Shown here: positions 23,561 to 33,600 of the stretch, one piece after another
Position numbering within the stretch: position 1 is the first letter of the stretch
Layout: the number at the start of each line of letters is the position of its first letter
Source: Emydura subglobosa
Taxonomy: Eukaryota; Chordata; Testudines; Chelidae
Assembly: GCA_007922225.1 (NCBI GenBank)
Contig: ML679956.1
Location: 20,648,689 to 20,712,688, forward strand
DNA length: 64,000 bases
Reading direction: 5' to 3'
Made by a program: the position numbers and the translations under genes
The notes under the pieces: model-generated
Databases searched by the model: none
The model's input: the letters and a program-made list of their open reading frames with translations, nothing else
Told to the model about the DNA's origin: nothing

Positions 23561-23832
23561 CTGGAAACCATGAACTGTTGATTGGCCAAAAGCAAAATAT
23601 TTATGTCAGCCCTTAATGGCAGAGTTCTAGAGATTCTGATCGTTAAAGGCAGAACACCTGTGGTAGCGTTAGAAAAGAAAAAATACATTCATTTGGGACA
23701 CATGGGAGTAGAAAAGTGTAAGCATAGGGCCAGAGTTCTGCTGTTTTGGCCTCATGTGAATTCACAAATTGAAAAAGAGCACTAACGTGTCCAATTGCCT
23801 TACAGAATTGCATGTCAAACTCTAAAACGCTC
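23561..23832 (+). pseudogene. Gypsy integrase zinc-binding fragment
   Basis: The plus-strand frame reads YIHLGHMGVEKCKHRARVLL then FWPHVNSQIEKE. The H..GH.G..KC..RAR....WP spacing matches the H2C2 zinc-binding region of Ty3/gypsy integrases. A stop follows directly. The orientation is opposite to the Gmr1-like relic and the motif style differs, so this is probably a separate insertion. Confidence 0.6.
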
Positions 23833-24700
23833 ATGATGCGGCATCTCACCTATGAGGTCGTTTTCATACTAGATCAAAAAACTATATGCTCAAAGTAAGC
23901 TGGTCAATTCTCTGCTGAAGTCAGTGGCGTTACAATAGTGAAAACCTGTGTAAGCAATAGGAGAATCAGGTCCACTATCATGAAATGAGAAGACTAAGAA
24001 ACACAAAATGTTCCAAGTAATAGGTAAGCAATAAGTAAATCAACATGGAATATCTGAGGAGCTGATATCCAACAATAAACCCAAGTACAAGTCACAAAAA
24101 TTCCAACAGTTTGAAGATGATTTTCTGTCTCACAAATTATAGTCCTGTATCTACAATCAAATGGGCAAATAGAAAAATAGTAATTGTAAAACATCTTCCA
24201 GAAAAAATCAAATGGAGCAGATTCAGACTTCTCTTTGGTTGAGTGCAACAATACACTAATTACCAGGATGGGGTCACCTGCTCCATTATTGTGTATCATT
24301 CATTTGCATTTGATTTTGCATCTCATAAGTCAGAAGTTACCAGTCCTCTCCAGCTCAAGAAACAGCTTAAAGCTAAACAGGTCAGCTAGTCCAGATCTCA
24401 CAAACCAGTGTAATCAGACATTATCTCATTTTGTAGGAATGAACTGTGATGAAAGTTAAATAACAATGATTATTTCCCCATTAGTCTTCATAACTGAAAG
24501 TTAACCCTTCAGCAGCGGCTGACCCACAAAATGTTGTTCTTCAGAGATACACATTGAGAACTACTTTCTTTCAAAGTGGGCATTATATCCCATTTTTTCT
24601 CAAGGGCACTAAGAATTTAAGCTATCCTTACCAAATATGGTCACTTACTCCCACTATTCCCAATAGAAATAGGTGCCCTAAGAGAAGTGAGTGGACCCCT
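23833..24700. other. Intergenic, no gene seen
   Basis: AT-rich DNA without recognisable exons or repeat ends. Confidence 0.4.
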
Positions 24701-25330
24701 ATGCTGTCAGGAGGCAGATGCGTAAGTGACAAGCAGCATATATGGGGAGGGGAGTAGATGATTTGCCTTAGTGTGTACAGGGCAAGCTGGAGGTTGTTGC
24801 TGTGTGTGTGTGTGTGAGATGTACATCCATGGGTTAGGAGATATGGAAATGGAAATATGCGTGTGTATGTGCAGGTCAAAGGGGAGAAAGGTGTGGGGTA
24901 AAAGGTAAAACACCAGGATAAAACTGTGTGAGTAGGGCAGAGGAACTGGAGAGGGTATGTGTGAGCAGGACAGGTTTACCCACAGGTATGTGTAAATGTG
25001 AGCAAGGCAAGTATGAACTGGAGGGTGTTGGTGTAAGACAAAGTACCAGCGTGTGTGAGCATACAGGGCAGGCAGGATCTGGAGGTGTCTGAATGTGCAG
25101 GGCAGGATCTGCAGAGAGCCCGTGGGCCAGCGCTGGGAAGCTCTGGAAAGGGTGTGGGGGCAGACCTAGCTGCTGGGCAAGGAGGATCTAGAGACGTGCT
25201 GGGCACAGCGGGGGTGGGGGCATGCTGAGGGAGGGCGGATCTGGAGGGGGGCAGGGAAGGTCTGAGGGCAGGGCTAGCTACTAAGGAAGCAGGGAAGGAG
25301 CTACAGGGAGCGAAGTGCGGACTAGGCTCA
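24700..25330 (+). repeat. G-rich degenerate tandem-like tract upstream of SGO1
   Basis: Starts with a short TG run (about 24,800-24,816) and continues as strongly G-rich plus-strand DNA. Loosely repeated words include gtgtgtgagca, cagggcaggatctggag and gagggtgt. The unit length is irregular, so this is a degenerate minisatellite or simple-sequence-derived block rather than a clean array. It ends at the CpG island. Confidence 0.5.
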
Positions 25331-25359
25331 GTCAGTCAGTGCTTACTGGTAGCAGGGCC

Positions 25360-26060
25360 GACCCCAAGCGGCAGGAAGAAGAGGCGGGCCCGAGGGTTAG
25401 AAAGAACCCGGATGATAACAGCAACACTGAAACGCCCGCCGCCCTCGGTTGCGCGCGGTGACGTCGCGCGTGAACGGCCAGGTGACGTCCAGCCAATGGG
25501 CGCGGGGAGCGGAGAATTTCGAACTAGGAAGAAGGAAGATCCGTCCAACGGTCAGAGCGCCGGGGTGCCCCGAGCCCAGCCCCTGCTGCTGCAGGTCAGA
25601 CTCGGAGTTTAAAACAAAACAGACGAGCGCGCGCGAGAAGAAGCGGTGGCAGCCGCCGTCGCCGCCACCCAGGTGCGGGCCGGGGTTAGTGGCGCTGCTG
25701 CGCGGGCCGAGCGTGCAAGTCAGGAGACGGGGTGCCGGGACACGGTGGGGGGATGGATGGGGCCCAGCGGGCAGAGGGGCGGCGGCGGCTTGGGTGGGTG
25801 GGGTCGTCGCTCCCTGCCTGGCCCCGCGGTCTTTTAGGGCCTGGCTCGGGGTCCGATTTCCCGGCTCCCTGGAAGCTCACGGCCGGGCTGTAGCTCTGTG
25901 CCCGGCAAGCGTGGGCTTGGAAAGTCCGCGAGCCTGGGCCCCACCCACAGCCAGCCCGGGGTTTGCGATGCGCTGTAGCCCCACGTACCCTTTGGAGACA
26001 ATCCGGCGACGCTGAGAGCTGCTCCTCGGGCCGCCTTCCTTCCGCCGCGCGCCTGTGGTT
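25360..26060 (+). promoter_or_regulatory. SGO1: CpG-island promoter of SGO1
   Basis: An abrupt GC- and CpG-rich block in AT-rich DNA just upstream of the SGO1 coding exons. It contains two CRE-like TGACGTC sites (25,459-25,465 and 25,483-25,489), a CCAAT box (25,493-25,497) and TTCGAA (25,518-25,523), a variant of the CHR element used by G2/M genes. No TATA box is apparent. Long open frames here (for example 25,449-26,015) are a by-product of high GC. Transcription probably starts within about 100 bp downstream of these sites. Confidence 0.75.
25540..25672 (+). other. SGO1: Probable non-coding first exon of SGO1
   Basis: The donor CACCCAG|GTGCGGG at 25,672/25,673 lies about 150 bp downstream of the CCAAT/CHR cluster and would join to the acceptor at 27,514. 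The SGO1 start codon lies 8 bases into that next exon, so exon 1 would be entirely 5' UTR. The 5' boundary is a guess without transcript data. Confidence 0.5.
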
Positions 26061-26259
26061 CTGCCGTGCATAAAGAGGCACCGCCAATGCTTTTCAATCG
26101 ACTGACCGCCGAACGGTCCATTGTCCGATCGTGCCCGTTAACTACCCAGTCCTCTCTTGTTTTTTAAATTAAAAAGGTAAAGGCTGTCCTGCTGTCTTCA
26201 GAGACCTGACGTACTCAGCCAGCTTCAGCAATCGTAACCGCGTCCCTCCTTTCTGTGCA

Positions 26260-26560
26260 CATAGCCCGAGTCTGTCTTGTCCGTTTTAGTGTACACTGAC
26301 ACTGAAAAACAAGGAGCAAGTCTCAGAGCCCAGGTCTATAGGCTTACACTCACACTCTGGCGCTCCATATAGCAAAATAGATGTTCCAGCTTGGGCTCAG
26401 ACCCACTTGCCTGGCTGGGTTTCAGAGGCCAAGCAGGAAGGTCTGTACTGCTATTTTTAGTGCTGTAGCATGAGTCCAAGTCTATAGACCCGGGCCCCGA
26501 GGCTCACAGCCAGTGGGGCTTTTTTCAGTGTAGACGTGCCCTTCGGGTACCTGCAAGGGG
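26260..26560. mobile_element. MITE fragment in SGO1 intron 1
   Basis: Contains gtacactgacactgaa on the left and cagtgtagacgtgccc at the right, with an internal taggcttacactc..gtctatagacccgggcc tract. The right end is clear and the left end is poorly defined. Confidence 0.5.
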
Positions 26561-26599
26561 GCAAGGTCCAAGAGCTCAGGTTGCAGCCTGATCCCAATC

Positions 26600-26694
26600 G
26601 TCTACACTGCAGTTAAACAACCCCCAGCCCGGGTTCCATGAGCCTGAGTTTAGCTGACCTAGACCAGTGGCAGGTGTTTAATTGCAGTGTAGAC
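26600..26694. mobile_element. Short MITE with 20-bp inverted termini
   Basis: gtctacactgcagttaaaca at the left pairs with tgtttaattgcagtgtagac at the right, with one mismatch. The same family appears at 45,431-45,644. Confidence 0.7.
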
Positions 26695-26734
26695 ATGTAT
26701 TTAGTGCCTGGGGAAGAGCACTCATGAATAGAGC

Positions 26735-27090
26735 TGGGCAAAGCTTTTTGGACGAATAGTTAGTTTGTTGAAAAATGCGGTTTCAGGTTATCCAATGCTA
26801 TCCATGAATTTGACACTAATAGTTTGGATCCCCAATTTTTGTTATTGTGGGGGGGGGGAGGAAGACGACTAGAATCACAGTAGGACTCTGACACCATTCA
26901 CAAAACAGCCAGAGGAGAAAATGCTGCCTTCTATCACTTTTAGTCCCATGATTTGGGAAATTTATCCAGTATGTGGTAGACCCAGGTTCGTTTCTTCTCT
27001 CTACCTGATTCAAAGCAGAGACTTGAACATGGGTCTTCCAACTTTCAGGTGAGTAATGTAATTGGCTATCAACAAAAATATAAAGCTGGC
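26735..27090 (-). repeat. Interspersed repeat with tRNA-like box on the minus strand, possible SINE
   Basis: On the minus strand the text gatagccaat..ctcacctg..gacccatgttcaagtctc resembles tRNA-type A and B boxes (the B box consensus is GGTTCAANTCC) in a decayed form. The other part (gctgggcaaagct..gttgaaaaatgc) matches fragments near 14,640 and 29,000. I cannot name the family. Confidence 0.35.
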
Positions 27091-27514
27091 AATACACAAT
27101 TGTCAAATGTAAAAGGTTAAAAAAAAATTCTCTAATTTCTGCTCTATTACTCTCAGGTATTATTTGTAGTAATAGTAGGCACTTTTTCAGGTGGAAATGT
27201 GATCATCATCATCATTCCCCCCGCCCCCTTTAAAGTTTCACTTCAATCAAGCAACCGATAGTGAAGCAATAAGTCAAGGTTTTTCAAGTATCTCCTACAG
27301 TCTAACTATATTTAGGTGTTTATAACAGTACTAAATCTCACATTTTATAAATATAGCTGTGTCTGTGCTGAGGAATTGGTTTTCTGCACTCATTTTTAAA
27401 AACTGATGGAACTAAAATGGATTTTTTCATAATGCAGGATGTCATATAAATTACTGTTTGCAAGTATATATTCTGAACTATTTTAATCAGTTCTTTACAC
27501 TTACATTTCTTCAG

Positions 27515-27663
27515 GTAGAAGATGAGCAGAGAAAAATGCTTGAAAAGGCCCTTTAAGGATAGTCTGGATGATATAAAAGAACGAATGAAAGAGAAAAGAA
27601 ATAAAAAATGGGCAAAGTTGGGTAAAACTAATCAGGTCTTAGCTACAAACTGCAAAACAGCAA
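27515..27663 (+). CDS. SGO1: SGO1 coding exon 1 (exon 2)
   Basis: Acceptor TTTCTTCAG before 27,515, ATG at 27,522, donor GTAAGA at 27,664, ends in phase 1. Encodes the basic start of the coiled coil ([21 protein letters not shown]). Confidence 0.9.
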
Positions 27664-30600
27664 GTAAGATGCTTTACTATTTTATTTCACAATTTTTCCA
27701 TAAGTTTGTTTTTAAGTAACATTTTTAACATTTCTAAGTACTGTTTATTTTCTTTCAGCAAACAGTTCTGTGCAACTGAAAAGCTTCCAAGCAAATAATC
27801 GCGCACTAGCTCTGGCTTTGCAAGAGGAAAAAGCCAAAATGAAAGAAGCCCAAGATATCATTCTGTATTTAAAGAAAGAGTATCAGTATCTGAAGTTTCA
27901 GATATTTGTTTTACAAAGAAAACTTAACTCACAGCAAGTGAAAGAACCTGTTGAGGTATTTTCATTGTAATAATGTCTTTTTTTCTAGTAGGAAATAGGT
28001 TGAATTTTTGAAAGGCTTTAATCCTGCAGATTTATGCACTGAAGCCCCACTGAAGTCAATAGACATCCTAACAATGGATAGAGTTAAGCATATGCCTAAA
28101 TCTTTGTAAGATCGGGGCCAAATCCCTGATAAAAGACCATAAAAGTTTTAGGGCCTGATTCTGAGAGGTGTGCAGCACCCACTACTTCAGTTGAAATCCA
28201 TGCAAGATAAGGGGTGCTCAGCAACTCTCAGAATCAGCTGTTGAATCCAACTCTTACTAGGGGATTTTCAGTAGTGAAGGGTTTACTGGTAATTGTTTAA
28301 ACTGAACCCTTCCTCTCTTCCTCCCTTTTCCCCCTCCCCCCAGCCTGAAAGTCCTGCCTGGGTTAAAACTTAGTTTTGAATTTGCTGAAGTTCTCTATGG
28401 TGGAAATTTCCTCCCAGATTGTAAATATCTATTTCAAAAACAAATATCTATTTGTTGCAGGAGCCAAAAATAGTGCTTCCCAACATCATGAGCCGAATCA
28501 GTGATTAATTTAAACACTTTCGTGGAGCTGTACTTGTGTGATCAGTGTACCCTAGTATCAATCAAACTTAAACAACAATCAATACGTTGGTTTAATTAGA
28601 AATGCTGAAAATAAAGCATGTATAAATGCAACACCGAGCTGAGTTATGCCCTCTGTGAAGGGCACCAGTTAAAATCTGTAGTAGCCACACTTATCCATGA
28701 GTGGATAAAATCTGACTCCAAAGTGTGTACATCTGTGAAAGGATTTCAAAAACTAAGATCAGGATTTTCAAAAATAGATGCTTGAAGTTAGGTTCCTAAA
28801 TTTTTATTTAGGCACCTTTTATATAAATGGCCTGACTTTTTCAGAAGTGTTCAGCACCCTGCAACTCCAATTAAAGGTAACCCGTCCTTGTGATGTTTCT
28901 CTCTTCCCACACTTTGATACATTATTTATCACCACCCATTTATGGTTACTTGGCTAACTTTCAATCTATGAGCTGGTATTACACATCTAACTCAATTTCA
29001 ATGAGTTATCAAAAGCCATTGTTAAGGTTAAGATTTTGTCAGTTATTTTTAGTAAAAGTCACAGGCAATAAACAAAAATTCACGGAAGCTCGTTTGCCAT
29101 TGTTGTTAGATCTTGTCAGAAAACTTCCAACAAAATTATTCAGTTGGAAAACATCGATTCTTTGAACGCAGAAGGTTTTACAAATATGGTACAGGTTCAG
29201 TGAACTTTCACCAAATCACAGGCAGAGTTCCAAAGCTTAGCGGGATGCTAATAGCCCAGACTTCTAGAGTCTATTGCAGTTCAGTCATGTGGACTATCCC
29301 TGGATTTCTAGAGGTTCCACAGTTCCAGGGCAGCCTGCCATGCCAGGATTTCAAGGCTATCTGTGATGGAGCCTGGAAGTCCTGGGATTGGCTTCCGGGT
29401 CCACAGCTCTGGGACTGCTGTGGCATGTGGACTGCTCTGGCCAGGGGACCCTAGCACTTCCAGATTCTCTAGCTAGCCCAGGAATCTGGACGCCTTGGGG
29501 TTTGTGGTGGAGTTGCCCCAGAGAAGCAGACCCTGGGAGATGCTAACAGAAACTGAAATTATTCTTGTCAGTTTTATCAGCAATGGTGAAAATGACAAAA
29601 ATCATGTTGATTTCAGGCAGCAGCCCCAGGGTCCCAGGAGCATTCTGTTTCAAAACAACCATATGTATTGGTGTTTCTAAAATGATTTTTTTTTTTTTTT
29701 TTTTTAATTCTGGTTTGTAGAAACTTTTTTACAATAGTTTTTGTTCCAAATACATTTTTTTTTTTTTAAATTAAAAATGTCTACATTTCTCCTAAATCAG
29801 AAATTAAATTTCAGCCAGCTCTAATTGCTATAATAGTATCAGGTATTTCCTACCTGTCCAAATATCTGTTCTTTATTTTTCTGTTTAATATATATTTTTA
29901 AAAGAAGTTCAGCTTTTATTCAACTTCAAACATATTTATAAGTCTTTTTTACTCATCTTAGCAGCAGCATTAATAGAACAGGTCAGAACATTCTCCCCCC
30001 CCCCCCCCTCTGGAAAATTTTTTTTGATGTTGGGGTTCTCAAATTTTCAGTGAAAATCCAAATGTTGTGAAACTAGTTTTTTCATGAAAAAAGTTGTTTT
30101 TGCAAGAACCCCATTGTTTTTTTTTTTAAACAACTTCAACCAAATCTAAGTATTAACTCCAGTTTTTTGCCACCCTTTACTTTTCTTCTCCAAGCCATAA
30201 CTGATTCTTTTCTGTTTGATTACTTCCTCTTTTCTTTGTATAGCATAGTTTACATGCTACACTTAAAAAAGAGACATCCTAAGTATCCTAAAGGCATTAT
30301 CTGTTTTTTAAAGAAGAAAAATAACCTAATGGCATGCGTGAGAGTGTTACATTGCTTGTTGAATAGAATTATAGTAAAATTCTTTGCTCTTCTTCCCCAT
30401 TAGACCAAATTGTCAATCTTGAGCAAGATTATTTCTAAAGTTACTCAAAACTTACTCAACACAGCTGATCTTCTTGTTCCAGCTCAGGATTTGTGTTCCA
30501 CAGATCTTGTAAGTCCATCATGTATTTTTCTTATATACAGATCTGTTTTTGTGGATTGTAGTTTCTTTGGTTCTTGGGTAGGATTTTCAAAAGTGACTTA

Positions 30601-33600
30601 GCATAAGTCCAATTGGCTTTCAGTGGGACCTGTGCTCCTAAGTCACTTTTGGTGCTTACAAAAATGCCACCCCTTATTATTAATTCAACATCCACAAGAT
30701 GTTAAATGCTTTTTAGATAGATAAGCTAGATAGTCATTGCCTTGTAGAGCTTACAGTGTAATTGTAGATATGAGGCAGAACTTATCATCAACAAATAAAA
30801 TAATAATATTTAGCTCTTTATCAGCATTTTTCACCTGTAGGTCTCAAAATCTTTTGCAAAGGGAAAAGGTTCAGAGAATAAGGTGAGATGGAAGTACAGT
30901 AAATAAAGATACGCAATTACTTAAGACTGTTATGCATATCTTAGTACATATTCAGTGTATGTTTTTCTCCCTTAGCCCATTTTAAGGGAGATTTTGACAG
31001 ATACATAAATCTATTATCTAAGAGGATAAGAACAGCTATTAAAAATGGATTGCAATCTGTTAGGACTTTTTTTTAAAAAAGTTTATAGAACTACAACTAT
31101 TACAATAACATTTAGCAGTCAAGGTACATTCCCACATTTTCAGTTTGACGTTTATAAAACTGGTATCTGGAGGGATATATTCTTTTGGATTCTAGGTTTT
31201 TCTAAATCTTCATTCTGAGAAAATGTACTCGTCCGATAAATTTTAAACTTTCAAGTAAATTTTCCAAGTGAGATACAGCGCATGTGAGCACACAGGTATT
31301 ATCTGATTTCCAGTTTTGGAAAAAGGTACAGGTACAAACTACATGCACACTATTTTTTTTTTCCAGGAGTGCCTGTCTCCTGCTTTGAAAACATGTCCAT
31401 CTGAATTCTGATTTTTTGACAGTTTGGTTTCTTTTTGATAATATGTTCTTCATCATTTTCCCTCTACAAATATCCTAAAGGCATGATCTGTTTAAAAAAT
31501 CTCAGGCCATATTTGGCCCATCATGTTTTGTAGCTTTACTGTTGTCCAAAAGCTGGAAGAAAAAGCATTGAAATAAATCATAATTTGTTCTAGTTATTTG
31601 CTTACTAAAATACCATTTAACATTAAACTATTTGTTGATTAAAAATATACAGTTCTAGGCTGACAACTTGTATGATTGTAAAGGATGCATGGTATTACAC
31701 TGAATTTATAACCAAAAAGCAAATTCTGTCTTAGAAGAATGCCATCAGCATAATTTTTTTCAATTAATTTTAAGATATTCCAGTGTCTTTTAAATAGTGT
31801 ATCCTGAATTTTTTTAAAGTTATTTAAAAAATTAGAGGCTCCTCTGTTTGAAGTCTGAGTTTTTTTCAATAAGGGAGAAACAGTGAAATTGACCATCCAC
31901 TAAGCAGCTGTCAAATGTGCAGAGCAAACAAAGTGAAAATTCTATGCTCGTTTCTAACAATTATAGTAATGTGTTACATGTAACTAACTATATGTACAAA
32001 ATTTTCAGGCAGAAATGTGATTTTTTTCAGTGTTGTGGTGTCCCATTAATTTGTGACTCTGCTAGAGTTTTGTAACAGACTATATATTACCACTTCATCA
32101 CAGTAAGATTTATTTTGTCTACAGAACCATAGGATGTGTCCCTCAGTTCTTGAAGATGACGACTCCAGTATTTTAAGACAAGCTGGTTCTCTGTAAGTGC
32201 TTTTTTATGCGTTAATCTTTATCTTTGTAAAGCTTACTGTAGTAACTTTATGATCAGTATCCTTCTGTTTGCTCATGAAATAATGATGAAGGATAGATAA
32301 GCAGTGATGTTTGACAAAATGTACCTATATATTGCCATTAATGTCTGTTCTGAAGTGAAATCTAAGTTTTTGGAAACCTATTTGTATGTTTGGCCAATGA
32401 AAATGTGACTTTTTTTTTTTGTTGGGGTGGGGAATCTTTCCAGGAAGCTCAGTGATCTTTTTTCTCTCCAAAAACTATCTGCCCCAAATTTTCCAATTCC
32501 CACCCCCAAAAAATTCTGGTCCAAGGAATGCTACCCCTGGAACATCTGGAAATGTTTGCTCTGCTCAACAATTAGCTCTTGAGAGAAGGACAATACTGTT
32601 TCCTGATGCACTCAGTATCTGTTGTCCTGGGGCATGATATGAACTCAGACTCTACCTGAATTCCTACATAGCAGCATAATGCACTATTGCTAGACCAGTT
32701 CATAATTACATCTTCATTATATTTAAACAGATCTCCTTTATCCTTCATCCAAAAAAAAAGTTTCAATTTAAGAAATAGTTTGTTTGGTAGACAGACGTGC
32801 AAAAATGCAACAGTCACGTTTTCAAGAGCAATCTGAAATGTTTACAAATAGACACTAGAATGAGGTTACCCACAATCCTGTATATATCATCAAGTTAGCA
32901 CTCAAACTGCAGTCACCACTCTTCCAGAAACATTTTCTAAAGATAAAAATAAATTTTGCTAGTGTTAATCATTGTAAGAAACTGATTACTTTTATAAGTA
33001 GATAAATTCTCGTATTGGTGATAGAATATGATGGTAGAAATGGATTTGAAAGTTTTAAATTAAAGAATGTGCAAGAGTTTAATTTTAAATTAAACAAAGA
33101 TGTACCTCCTAGATGTAGTTCTCAAATGAGAGAGTTGGTGTTTCAGACAGAATTGGTGTGGGAAATCATTTTTCAGATTATTACAAAATATCTTTGTAGC
33201 AGGAATTAAGGGGAGGTGAAGCTGTTATAAAATAAAATTCATTGCCTTAAAATGTATGCTTAATAAATAAACTCCAACTCTTGTTCTTAGGGGACTTCCT
33301 ACACGTGTTCTTGTTTCAGATACTAGTATAGAAGATGAAATGCATGGAAATGAAATAGAGACTAATACTGATACAAAGAATGCATCTTATTCTGTGTCAG
33401 ATTCCTGGCAGACCTTTGAAAATACCACTTCTGTTAAAACAGCATCAAACACTGGTAAGTAAATCTAAATTTGAACTAGAGATGGTTCTTCCTCCTAAAA
33501 TTGAAGCAGCAGATGAAAGTAACTTTCAAAACATAATTAAGGCTTTTGAGATGATTCCATAAACCATCATTTTTCCTTTCCTTTCCTGCTTCTGATTGCT

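Noticed and set aside
24795..24820. TG-repeat as a regulatory element
   Set aside because: A simple dinucleotide run of this length is common and has no supporting context beyond the surrounding G-rich block.
25449..26015. 188-codon open frame in the GC-rich promoter region
   Set aside because: High GC removes stop codons by chance, and overlapping frames are open on both strands. The translated text is Arg/Pro/Gly-rich without a motif, and the region reads as a CpG-island promoter with a splice donor inside.
26970..27090. Functional tRNA gene on the minus strand
   Set aside because: Box-like words are present, but the acceptor stem and cloverleaf pairing could not be formed. A SINE-derived fragment is more likely.
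33015..33209. Additional SGO1 exon between coding exons 4 and 5
   Set aside because: The open frame lacks a good acceptor and donor in a compatible phase, and exons 4 and 5 already join in frame to give text that fits the family.
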